Assembly: GCF_026015295.1 (NCBI RefSeq)
Contig: NZ_JAPDUW010000001.1
Location: 496,001-560,000, forward strand
Direction: 5' to 3'
From: Segatella copri
GTDB lineage: Bacteria > Bacteroidota > Bacteroidia > Bacteroidales > Bacteroidaceae
DNA: 64,000 bases
Of this stretch, positions 17,528 through 24,588 are shown in pieces; position 1 is the stretch's first letter, and the number at the start of each line of letters is the position of its first letter. The notes beneath the pieces are model-generated. The model did not search any database. It was not told where the DNA came from and saw nothing but the letters and a program-made list of their open reading frames with translations. Position numbers and translations under genes: made by a program.

Positions 17528-17761
17528 CAAGTTGGCTCCACACGCCCTGAAAGGGCAGAAGCTCTTAGCCCAGGGCAGCGCCCTGGGTAATTATGGACGC
17601 AAACTTGTCGCCCTGTAAGGGCAAAAGCTTTAAATACCGGCCAATTAACAAAGCTTTTGCCCTTACAGGGCGCCTTGCTGACTGCTATTATACCCAGGGC
17701 GATGCCCTGGGCTAGGAGCTTTTGGGCCTTCAGCCCGTACTTAAACCACATGCGAAAGTTC
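17528..17761. repeat. REP/MITE-like inverted-repeat element
   Basis: About 230 bp built from nested palindromes. GCCCTGAAAGGGC, CCAGGGCAGCGCCCTGG and GCCCTGTAAGGGC on the left mirror GCCCTTACAGGGC, CCAGGGCGATGCCCTGG and GGGCCTTCAGCCC on the right. The ends resemble each other in inverted orientation: GTTTCGCAAGTTGG on the left, ACCACATGCGAAAG on the right. It fills the gap between the protease and EFR1 genes. No transposase is encoded, so it is non-autonomous. An 18-base match to its right end recurs at 45198-45215. Confidence 0.8.
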
Positions 17762-17767
17762 TGTTGT

Positions 17768-18619
17768 TTATTTATAAAAGTATTGTCCTTTCTTCTGAGT
17801 CTGGTGACCAAACTCGATGGCGTGATGCGGACAATGGTGATAGCAGGTAAAGCAGGTGAGGCAATCCTTGTGGTGCAGCCATTCCGGATATTCTCCATGA
17901 CCGCCCTTGATATCGCCTACAGGACAGACGTTGGCACAGATGCCACACTTCACGCACTTGTCTTTCTCCACATGAAACCGCTTGTCGGTGATGAGCACCT
18001 TCTCAAAGAATCCGCCCACAACCTTGGTGAAGAACCAGGGGATAGGACCTTTTACCAGACGGTTCACGCCCTCTTTCCTGTCAAATACTTCTTCGCAGAT
18101 AACCGCCAGTTCCTGTGCCGATTTCGATTTCTTACGAACTTCGCGCTCCTTCGGATCAACATCCATGAAAGGAAGTCCTACATAAGATTCCGGCATGATG
18201 AGCGAGTAGGAAGCAGAAACCTCCGTGATGCCCAATGCCTGAAGCGATGCATTCAGCGCAATCGTATCGTTGAGGTTTTCGATGGTGAGTCCGATGCTGT
18301 CGCCTGCAGTACAGACGCAATAGGCGAAAGGATGCTTTCTGAACGTCTCCTTGTCTTCAGCAGTAGCATCAGGAGTTTCTCTCCGTATCTTCATCTTCCT
18401 GATAAACTCCCTTACAAGGCGTGGAACTCTCCAGCCATGTACGGGGAAAACGAATCCGAGCCGTTCATTCTCTTTCAGAATAAACGGCTCGGCTATATTG
18501 TGGCTTGAATCATCCGCCCGCATATAAGGGACGATAGGAATCAAGTCTTCGTGTGTAGCCGCTGCCAGTCTGGCTGCTGCCCACTTGGTATTTCCAGTTC
18601 CTGAGAAATAGAAAATCAT
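17768..18619 (-). CDS. EFR1-family ferredoxin/flavodoxin fusion
   Basis: 283-residue cytosolic electron-transfer protein. The N-terminus MIFYFSGTGNTKWAA is a flavodoxin-like FMN phosphate loop, and the C-terminus carries two 4Fe-4S motifs: CVKCGICANVCP and CLTCFTCYHHCP. The combination matches the EFR1 family, whose electron partners are unknown. The DUF1573 gene lies 29 bases upstream on the same strand, so they may be co-transcribed. The repeat element follows the stop codon. Confidence 0.9.
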   Translation of the reverse strand: MIFYFSGTGNTKWAAARLAAATHEDLIPIVPYMRADDSSHNIAEPFILKENERLGFVFPVHGWRVPRLVREFIRKMKIRRETPDATAEDKETFRKHPFAYCVCTAGDSIGLTIENLNDTIALNASLQALGITEVSASYSLIMPESYVGLPFMDVDPKEREVRKKSKSAQELAVICEEVFDRKEGVNRLVKGPIPWFFTKVVGGFFEKVLITDKRFHVEKDKCVKCGICANVCPVGDIKGGHGEYPEWLHHKDCLTCFTCYHHCPHHAIEFGHQTQKKGQYFYK

Positions 18620-18648
18620 GCTTACTTTTAAATATGTATTGAGCTAGA

Positions 18649-19038
18649 TTATTTCTTTTCTGTCATAACACCTTCTATATAGAGACGTGACATTTCTACA
18701 TTGCCGTTAGAACGGACGGTGATGCTCTTCTTGAAATGACCAGGGAACATGCCCTTGCCGTTATAGGTAACACTAATCTGTCCTTTCTCGCCTGGAGCGA
18801 TAGGCTTCTTGGTGTAAGAAGGTATGGTACAGCCGCAGCTGGCAATAGCCTGGTTGATAATCAAAGGCTTGTTGCCCACATTGGTGAAGGTAAAGGTAGC
18901 CTTCTGTACCGGATTTGACTCTTCGAACGAACCGAAGTTGTGTATCAGTTTGTCGAACTTAATCTCTGCCTGAGCAGATGCAGTAGCTACAAGAGCCACC
19001 AGCATAGTGAGTGTCAATATGATTCTTTTCATCTTCAT
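18649..19038 (-). CDS. DUF1573 domain protein, exported
   Basis: 129 residues with an N-terminal signal peptide (MKMKRIILTLTMLVALVATASA) followed by one DUF1573 domain, an immunoglobulin-like fold: FDKLIHNFGSFEE, FTFTNVGNKPLII and the CGCT motif. Many Bacteroidota carry several such periplasmic proteins of unknown role. Its promoter box TACTTTTG lies at 19107-19100 on the minus strand. Probably first gene of a short unit with the EFR1 gene. Confidence 0.9.
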   Translation of the reverse strand: MKMKRIILTLTMLVALVATASAQAEIKFDKLIHNFGSFEESNPVQKATFTFTNVGNKPLIINQAIASCGCTIPSYTKKPIAPGEKGQISVTYNGKGMFPGHFKKSITVRSNGNVEMSRLYIEGVMTEKK

Positions 19039-19099
19039 ATCCTTTCTTCTTTTTTATATTTTCTCTTTAATTTGTTTCTTATTTTTATTTAATTCGATG

Positions 19100-19107
19100 C
19101 AAAAGTA
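19100..19107 (-). promoter_or_regulatory. -7 box of the DUF1573 gene
   Basis: CAAAAGTA on the plus strand reads TACTTTTG on the minus strand, 62 bases before the start. The surrounding sequence is AT-rich. Confidence 0.5.
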
Positions 19108-19251
19108 CATATAAAGTTTAGTATTACGTTACTTTTTTACATTATTTAAAACAATTATGCCTTATATTTTATGTACAGCCTTCTTTTCAGTGGAAAAGTG
19201 GGGGCGCAATACTCCTCATTTTGAAGATGTTTGCAGATTCCTGAACAAAAA

Positions 19252-19283
19252 TCCCCCAACCTTAATCACTTAAGATTGGGGGA
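19252..19283 (-). terminator. Terminator of the amidase unit
   Basis: TCCCCCAACCTTAA (19252-19265) pairs with TTAAGATTGGGGGA (19270-19283) with one mismatch. On the minus strand TTTTTG follows, so it terminates the amidase-smalltalk-HU transcript. Confidence 0.85.
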
Positions 19284-19332
19284 GAGCGTAGAAAAAATAA
19301 TAAAGTATGAACAATATCAACTGAATAGAGGG

Positions 19333-19767
19333 CTAAATGTGGAATTTGATTTCATTCAGCCAAGCCTGAACACTGAAGCAGGGACAGGACTTGTGGACGT
19401 TCGGGAGATCACGATGACCTAGGATCTCGGCTTCGGGATAGTCTACGCACAGACTCGTCAGGAGATTCTGGAGTGACTGCTTCTGAGCCTTCGTACGGGT
19501 ATCTGCCGGATTGCCGTCGGCGTCGAGACCGCCTTCGTAACAGATGCCGATACTGTGTGCATTGAAATGGCGGGCGTGGGCGCCGATTTCTGATTCGGGA
19601 CGGCCGGGGTAGATGACGCCGTCTTTCGTGATGTAATAGTGATAACCGATGCTGCGGAAACCACGGGCTAAATGACAGGCTTCGAGCTTTTCGAAGGTGA
19701 AGTCCTGCGTGACGCGTGTGGCAGAACAGTGGATGACAATAAGTGATATTTTTCTTGTGTTTTTCAT
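19333..19767 (-). CDS. N-acetylmuramoyl-L-alanine amidase (T7-lysozyme-like)
   Basis: 144-residue amidase_2 (T7 lysozyme-like) domain that cleaves the MurNAc-L-Ala bond of peptidoglycan. Zinc ligands and motifs are visible: IVIHCSATR, FRSIGYHYYITKDG and the late GHRDLPNVHKSCPCF. It has no signal peptide, as is usual for this short form, so how it reaches the wall is unclear. It follows the micro-protein and HU genes on the same strand, the standard Bacteroidota order. Members of this module resemble prophage genes, but no structural phage genes are nearby. Confidence 0.92.
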   Translation of the reverse strand: MKNTRKISLIVIHCSATRVTQDFTFEKLEACHLARGFRSIGYHYYITKDGVIYPGRPESEIGAHARHFNAHSIGICYEGGLDADGNPADTRTKAQKQSLQNLLTSLCVDYPEAEILGHRDLPNVHKSCPCFSVQAWLNEIKFHI

Positions 19768-19793
19768 AGTGCTGAATCTTTAAAGGGTTGATA

Positions 19794-19892
19794 CTACTGG
19801 CAGCTCTGCACACAAAAGGCAGAGGCTACGGCGGTGAGAACGGTAATGACGAAATTCAGAATTTTCTTGAGTGTTTCTCTTTTCATTTTCAT
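19794..19892 (-). CDS. Smalltalk-type micro-protein
   Basis: 32-residue frame starting MKMKRETLKKILNFVI and ending in AFCVQSCQ. It has a basic N-terminus followed by one hydrophobic segment, the layout of the tiny 'smalltalk' proteins that sit between HU-like and amidase genes in Bacteroidota. A lipobox-like cysteine or single membrane helix is possible. Function unknown; it could act as a holin-like or anchor peptide for the neighbouring amidase (inference from position). Confidence 0.8.
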   Translation of the reverse strand: MKMKRETLKKILNFVITVLTAVASAFCVQSCQ

Positions 19893-19953
19893 TTGATTTA
19901 AGGTTAATAAATGGATTGGGGGCTCGGATTTCCTATATCCGGGCGATACTTTT

Positions 19954-20083
19954 AGGAAGGAAGGCTGACAGGATGAGCAGATGGGCTTGATAGCGCGTGT
20001 TTCAATGATGCTTGCTATATTGATGAATAGCCGGGGGTGCTATAGCCGAATCCCGGACTGCATCCTGTCTAAAACCTTCTTTC
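19954..20083 (-). other. Long-range imperfect inverted repeat between HU and smalltalk genes
   Basis: GGAAGG-AAGG-CTGACAGGATG (19955-19975) faces CATCCTGTCT-AAAACCTTCTTT (20061-20082) across about 85 bases that themselves contain short palindromes. It could fold as an intercistronic structured RNA. No terminator U-tract is obvious. Confidence 0.45.
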
Positions 20084-20103
20084 TTCATTTACTAGCGAGG
20101 GGG

Positions 20104-20655
20104 TTACTCCAGGCCGTCGCTACCATCGGAGCCGCTGCTCTCGGTGTTGCCTGATCCGCCAGTCTGTGTTGAGTCGCCACCCTGGTTTGTGCCGCCACCC
20201 TGGGTGGTATCGCCTGTGTTATCCTTGCCGCCGTCTGGTGGAGTAACATCTCCTGTTACGGCTGTGGCCTTCTTCAGGGATGCATCGAGGTTCAGACTGT
20301 TTGCCTTGAACTCACCGGTGCCACGGGCACGGAGCTTCAGTCCGGCAATGTTCTTGGTGATGCTGAACTCCTTCTCGGAGGCAGCACCTTCCTTGTTCTT
20401 GATGCCGATGCTGAAAATGGCGAGGTCGGGAATCTTCACGGCGATACCCTGCAGAACCAGTTCTCTTACGCAGCTCACCATGTCGGTGAGCATACCCTTG
20501 ATGGCTCCCTTTGAGAACGGGGTATTGTGACTTTCCATGTGCTCTGCGAGTTCATCAAGACCATAGGTCTGGGTGATTACAGGGTAGGCGAAAAACTTGC
20601 CGTTAGCGGCGCTCAACTTCTCGTTGACATACTTCTTCAATGTGTACAGAATCAT
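20104..20655 (-). CDS. HU-family DNA-binding protein (HU-HIG type) with disordered tail
   Basis: 183 residues from MILYTLKKYVNEKL. The N-terminal ~125 residues have the HU/IHF-like fold of the Bacteroidota HU-HIG family: YPVITQTYGLDELAEHM, and KGAIKGMLTDMVSCVRELVL. The C-terminal ~55 residues are low-complexity Gly/Ser/Thr/Asp (GGTNQGGDSTQTGGSGN) and probably disordered. The start at 20655 is chosen because the upstream extension to 20757 lies in promoter territory. First gene of the HU-smalltalk-amidase unit. Confidence 0.88.
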   Translation of the reverse strand: MILYTLKKYVNEKLSAANGKFFAYPVITQTYGLDELAEHMESHNTPFSKGAIKGMLTDMVSCVRELVLQGIAVKIPDLAIFSIGIKNKEGAASEKEFSITKNIAGLKLRARGTGEFKANSLNLDASLKKATAVTGDVTPPDGGKDNTGDTTQGGGTNQGGDSTQTGGSGNTESSGSDGSDGLE

Positions 20656-20754
20656 AGTGTCTTCATTTTTAAGGTTAATAAATTGTGTTTGTGTTGTAGG
20701 GGGCGCTGCGCATTGCCTCTTGGTGGTATGAGATGTTATCTCTGAACCACAATG

Positions 20755-20762
20755 CAAAGATA
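20755..20762 (-). promoter_or_regulatory. -7 box of the HU unit
   Basis: CAAAGATA on the plus strand, TATCTTTG on the minus strand, about 100 bases before the HU start. Confidence 0.55.
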
Positions 20763-20878
20763 CGAAATCGGTGAGGGGTCAACTCACAGTTGCTCATACT
20801 TGCTCATGTTTTATCATACTTTTTCATAGATTCTTTTAGAAATGTTGCGATTTTCTTGTTTATCTCAGAAAAAATGAT

Positions 20879-20886
20879 TAGCTTTG
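20879..20886 (+). promoter_or_regulatory. -7 box of the AAA ATPase gene
   Basis: TAGCTTTG, 35 bases before the ATG at 20922. No clear TTTG at -33. Confidence 0.5.
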
Positions 20887-20921
20887 CAAAATATATTATT
20901 GAGTTTAAATAAACATGGGCA

Positions 20922-22010
20922 ATGATTACAAAGATTAGGTTACAAAATTGGAAGAGCTTTAAGGACTCTACTATATATATCGATTCTTTGGGTATCCTTA
21001 TCGGAACCAATGCTAGTGGTAAGTCAAATGTGTTAGATGCGTTTGCCTTCCTCTGTGCCGTGGGGGAAGGTAAGAGCCTTCTTGATGCCATTCAGACTGT
21101 TAGAGGCGGGGAAGATTGGATTATCCGTAGAGGTGAGGATTCTTTCTGTATTGAGATAGAAATAGAAATTGAAGAAAGTTCCTATCTTCTTGATTTGAGG
21201 GTGGTTAAGCGAAATTCAGTTTTCAGTTTTGGACCTTGTGAAATCCGTCGTTTGGGTATAGAAGACGATGATGCCGTTCCTGGTGAGTTTATTGATTCTG
21301 CTCGCAACATTGCATGGAAAACGTATGATGTTCCAATACTTCTGGATTTTTGGGCAAAGATATATGCTACTTTTAGAAATATCATCATTCTTGATCCTGC
21401 TCCTGCTAAGATGCGTGATTACTGCAAGATTTCCAAAGAACTGAAGTCTGATGGTAGTAATGTAGCAGGTGTTTTATGTGCGTTGTCTCTAGAGGAAAAG
21501 AAAAAGGTGGAAGCACTGGTGTCCAGCTATGTTCGGCCACTTCCTGAACGTGATATAAACAAGGTTATATCTGAGCCTGTTGGTCTGATTAAGTCAGATG
21601 CCATGCTTTATTGTTATGAGGATTGGAATCCTGAACAGCCTGTTGATGCAAGAGGTATGAGTGATGGAACGCTTCGTTTTATTGCGATTGTCGTAGCTCT
21701 TTTGACGGTTGCACCTCATAGCTTACTGCTTATCGAAGAGGTGGATAATGGCTTGCATCCTTCTCGTGCCAAGGAGTTGGTTGATATGTTGAAGGATTTG
21801 TCACGACAGCGCCAGGTTGATGTGCTCTGTACGACGCATAATCCTGTTTTGTTGGATGAGTTGGGAAATAAGATGATTCCGTTTATCAGCTATGTTACCC
21901 GTGATGAGCATGGCGATAGCCATGTCAATCTCTTGGAAGAAAAAGAGAATCTAGCCAAATTGATGGCTTCTGGAACAATAGGTAGAATGATGGTTAATGA
22001 TAAGATATAG
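20922..22010 (+). CDS. AAA-family (OLD/RecF-like) ATPase
   Basis: 362-residue SMC/ABC-like ATPase. Walker A is GTNASGKSNVLDAFAFL at about residue 28, the signature-like stretch ARGMSDGTLRFIAIV precedes Walker B SLLLIEEVDNGLHP, and the switch histidine follows in CTTHNPVLL. This arrangement is typical of stand-alone AAA_21 ATPases found in defence and toxin-like loci, usually paired with a nuclease gene. Here the partner appears to be only a remnant immediately downstream. It lies at the left edge of the insert that interrupts the HU...VapE module. Confidence 0.88.
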   Translation: MITKIRLQNWKSFKDSTIYIDSLGILIGTNASGKSNVLDAFAFLCAVGEGKSLLDAIQTVRGGEDWIIRRGEDSFCIEIEIEIEESSYLLDLRVVKRNSVFSFGPCEIRRLGIEDDDAVPGEFIDSARNIAWKTYDVPILLDFWAKIYATFRNIIILDPAPAKMRDYCKISKELKSDGSNVAGVLCALSLEEKKKVEALVSSYVRPLPERDINKVISEPVGLIKSDAMLYCYEDWNPEQPVDARGMSDGTLRFIAIVVALLTVAPHSLLLIEEVDNGLHPSRAKELVDMLKDLSRQRQVDVLCTTHNPVLLDELGNKMIPFISYVTRDEHGDSHVNLLEEKENLAKLMASGTIGRMMVNDKI

Positions 22011-22178
22011 AAGTGGAAGGCTACCGTTATAGGAGGGCAAGCTTTAGGCGATGCTTCTATCGTTGAAGTCGTAAAATATTATACTGATTTAGGATATCAG
22101 GTTGAAATCTTTACTGGTGATGAAGGATTGAAAGCTTATGAGCCTACGGTTGAAATCCCTAGGAGAAGAAGAAAATGA
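22011..22178 (+). pseudogene. Remnant in frame after the ATPase stop (possible PIN-like tail)
   Basis: The frame of the ATPase remains open for 55 codons after its TAG. It contains GDASIVEVVKYYTDLGYQVE and FTGDEGLKAYEP, then a basic end IPRRRRK. The pattern DASI...GxxVEIFTGDxGL resembles the second half of PIN-type nucleases (inference). No start codon or N-terminal half is present. It could be the leftover of a partner gene, or a C-terminal extension cut off by a nonsense mutation. Confidence 0.45.
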
Positions 22179-22190
22179 CTCAAGCTTTGC

Positions 22191-22250
22191 AAGTCCGTTA
22201 GGCGTTAGGGAGATACGTAAGTCCGCAGGAACGCCTAACGGACCCTAACG
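22191..22250. repeat. REP-like palindrome, copy 1
   Basis: TCCGTTAGGCGTT (22194-22206) pairs with AACGCCTAACGGA (22230-22242), preceded by CAAG. A second copy with nearly the same loop lies at 34753-34809. Confidence 0.8.
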
Positions 22251-22270
22251 CCATGCAGGGCATAATGAGA

Positions 22271-22293
22271 AAGTGCTACGGAGCGTAGCACTT
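22271..22293. other. Short hairpin overlapping a gene remnant
   Basis: AAGTGCTACG and CGTAGCACTT form a perfect 10-base stem with a GAG loop, at the 5' edge of the DUF1016 fragment. Confidence 0.5.
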
Positions 22294-22497
22294 TTGCCGT
22301 GGTCGCACAATCTGCTACTGCTGAGCAAGGGATTTAATGATGAAGCCACGCTATATTATGCTCAGGAAACTATAACCAAAGGTTGGAATCGTGACTTGTT
22401 GCTCAATGCCATCAAACTCAATATGTATGAGACACAGGCATTGGCTGGTATAAAGTACAGAAAGATTCACAGAACAATGATATCTCCTTTTCCCTGA
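22273..22497 (+). pseudogene. Fragment of a DUF1016 (YhcG-type) PDDEXK nuclease
   Basis: The central ~45 residues (LPWSHNLLLLSKGFNDEATL, YYAQETITKGWNRDLLLNAI) match the N-terminal domain of DUF1016 proteins: the complete homologue in this window has LSWSHYLILMRV and YEIECVQQQWSKRQL at the equivalent place. Start, nuclease domain and end are missing. From 22446 another frame reads 21 codons ending ISFSLTYRL-stop, like the last strand of an outer-membrane barrel, so several gene ends appear to be fused here. Confidence 0.7.
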
Positions 22498-22503
22498 CAT
22501 ACA

Positions 22504-22529
22504 GATTGTGAACACATGTGTTCACAATC
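22504..22529. repeat. Perfect 26-bp palindrome
   Basis: The core has 11-base arms (ATTGTGAACAC and GTGTTCACAAT) around AT, extended by one G/C pair. The 11+2+11 layout is the same as two palindromes flanking the intact DUF1016 gene (38791-38814 and 39936-39959). It lies just after the DUF1016 remnant. Confidence 0.8.
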
Positions 22530-22561
22530 CTTTACGACAACAATCAGTTGTTCGCAGCTAA

Positions 22562-22675
22562 GTATATGACTTACTGGAACGCCTTGGTTTATCCAATCAA
22601 ACCAAGAATCGTGAACGTTATATTCTTGAAACCTTACTGATTGCTCGTAATGTGCTGATAATCAATACTAATTGA
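22562..22675 (+). pseudogene. Winged-helix tail fragment of an AlbA_2-type protein
   Basis: 37 codons reading VYDLLERLGLSNQTKNRERY then ILETLLIARNVLIINTN before a stop. This resembles the C-terminal winged helix of AlbA_2/DUF4062-like ATP-binding proteins; the intact gene downstream has ILERAGVVYHTKNIAKYIT at the same place. The rest of the gene is absent. It shows that such genes were present here before and were eroded. Confidence 0.55.
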
Positions 22676-22844
22676 AATGGCAAAATGACGAAAGAAACAA
22701 ATAACTCAAAAAGCTCTAAAACAACCTTTTTCGCTCGTATTTTATGATTATCAATGAAAGGAATAATATTGCGAAATACTCAATTATTTGCATGTTTTCG
22801 TAAATGTTTTGAGAATATTTTACCTTTTTCTGAAATTATTTTCG

Positions 22845-22852
22845 TACTTTTG
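22845..22852 (+). promoter_or_regulatory. -7 box of the AlbA_2-type gene
   Basis: TACTTTTG, 54 bases before the ATG at 22907. It lies inside the longer open frame that begins at 22754, which argues against that upstream start. Confidence 0.55.
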
Positions 22853-22906
22853 CAAGCGTATTTCAGATTTACTGAAAGTGGATGTAAACGATTTGTTGAA
22901 CAGAGA

Positions 22907-24583
22907 ATGATGGACGATATGTTGAAACAGATAAAGGCTGGCGAGGTGTCGGGGGTGCAGTTCAAGGAACGCATTCTCGACAAATATGATATTGCCTGTG
23001 AGTTAGTGGCGTTCAGTAATTCACATGGTGGTAAGTTGGTAGTTGGTATAAAGGATAAGACCGGAGAAACCAATGCCTTGTCGTATTCTGAGGTACAAGA
23101 AACTACCAACTTATTGAGTGACATTGCTTCAGAAAACGTAGTGCCATCCATTCTGATAAAGATAGATACTGTTGAGGTCGAGGATGGCAACTTGGTTATT
23201 GCTACTGTGAAGGAAGGACTCAATAAGCCTTATCATGATAATAAGGGAATCGTATGGGTGAAGAATGGTGCCGACAAGCGTAAAGTGTTCGACAATGCTG
23301 AACTTGCAGAAATGATGACCGACTGCGGTAGTTTTGCACCAGACGAGGCTGGTGTTAGGGATGCAACTGTCAACGACCTTGATGCAACGACCATCAAGCA
23401 GTTTCTTGGCAACCGTTTTGATAGAGTGTTGGAAAAGAAAGGCTTGACAGGTGACGCTTTTAATGAAGCATCACTTGATATGATATGCTCTGCCATAGCT
23501 AAGGGGCATGACTGTGAGAAGATTCTTCGCAATCTGCGATTTATCCGTCCTGATGGTACACTAACCGTTGCTGCCATGCTTCTGTTTGGCAAATACACCC
23601 AACGTTGGTTGCCAATGATGACAGCCAAATGTATCTGTTTTGCAGGCAACAGTGTCGGCAGCAAGGTGTTCCGTGATAAGGTGAATGATGCAGATATGGA
23701 GGGGAATCTGCTTCATCAATATGACACGATCATGGATTTCTTCACTCGTAACCTGCATAATGTGCAAGTAGGAGATGAATTCAACAGCATGGGTAAGTTG
23801 GAAATACCTTACACAAGCTTGGTTGAGTTCACGGTAAACAGCCTTGTACATCGCTCGTTGAACATGAAAGCCCCTGTTCGCATTTTCATTTTCGACAATC
23901 GTGTTGAGATTCACAGTCCTGGTGCATTGCCTAACGGACTCACTATTGATGACATCAAAGCAGGAACTTCCATGCCTCGCAATATGTTCCTTTTTAACAA
24001 TGCTATATACTTGCTGCCATACACTGGTGTAGGTAGTGGCATCACTCGTGCACTGGACGAAGATATCAATGTCACATTTATGAATAATGACAAGGCACAG
24101 GAATTCGTCATCACGGTTTGGAGAGAAGAAAGTAACCAAGTCGAGGGGGAAAGTAACCAAGTCGGTAACCAAGTCGAGGAAAAAAGTAACCAAGTCGAAG
24201 ACCATAACACTGGACTTAGACACTCTAACACCGACTTAGACACCGACCATGACACTTTTGACGAAGACCATGACACTCAACTTAGACACTCTGACACCGA
24301 CTTAGACACCGACCATGACACTTTTGCCGAAGACCATGACACTATACATAGTTACCATGACACTAAAAGAGTGCCATTGACGAATAAACAGAAGGATATA
24401 GTAAACTTCTGTAGCGTGCCAAGAACAAGTAGGGAAATTTTGGAAAGAGCCGGTGTTGTCTATCATACAAAAAATATAGCTAAATACATCACCTCCCTTG
24501 TTGCAGCAGGATATTTGCAGATGACCAATCCGGATAATCCTACGGCAAGCAATCAAAAATACAAGAAAGTAACAATAAAATAG
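22907..24583 (+). CDS. AlbA_2-type ATP-binding protein with variable repeat linker
   Basis: 558-residue predicted cytosolic regulator. An AlbA_2 (Schlafen-like) domain covers about 1-120 (ACELVAFSNSHGGKLVVGIK). A GHKL-type ATP-binding domain lies near 290-380 (SLVEFTVNSLVHRS, DNRVEIHSPGALPNG, GVGSGITRAL). A winged helix ends the protein (TSREILERAGVVYHTKNIAK). Between them residues ~405-485 are tandem repeats: SNQVEG/SNQVG/NQVEE units, then two copies of an LRHS(N/D)TDLDTDHDTF-type block. The start is placed after the promoter box. It is followed 5 bases later by the membrane regulator gene. Targets unknown. Confidence 0.85.
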   Translation: MMDDMLKQIKAGEVSGVQFKERILDKYDIACELVAFSNSHGGKLVVGIKDKTGETNALSYSEVQETTNLLSDIASENVVPSILIKIDTVEVEDGNLVIATVKEGLNKPYHDNKGIVWVKNGADKRKVFDNAELAEMMTDCGSFAPDEAGVRDATVNDLDATTIKQFLGNRFDRVLEKKGLTGDAFNEASLDMICSAIAKGHDCEKILRNLRFIRPDGTLTVAAMLLFGKYTQRWLPMMTAKCICFAGNSVGSKVFRDKVNDADMEGNLLHQYDTIMDFFTRNLHNVQVGDEFNSMGKLEIPYTSLVEFTVNSLVHRSLNMKAPVRIFIFDNRVEIHSPGALPNGLTIDDIKAGTSMPRNMFLFNNAIYLLPYTGVGSGITRALDEDINVTFMNNDKAQEFVITVWREESNQVEGESNQVGNQVEEKSNQVEDHNTGLRHSNTDLDTDHDTFDEDHDTQLRHSDTDLDTDHDTFAEDHDTIHSYHDTKRVPLTNKQKDIVNFCSVPRTSREILERAGVVYHTKNIAKYITSLVAAGYLQMTNPDNPTASNQKYKKVTIK

Positions 24584-24588
24584 TAAGA

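Noticed and set aside
17657..18508. 283-codon plus-strand frame
   Set aside because: Antisense to the EFR1 gene and starts inside the REP-like element.
19231..19422. 63-codon plus-strand frame
   Set aside because: Runs through the terminator and antisense into the amidase gene.
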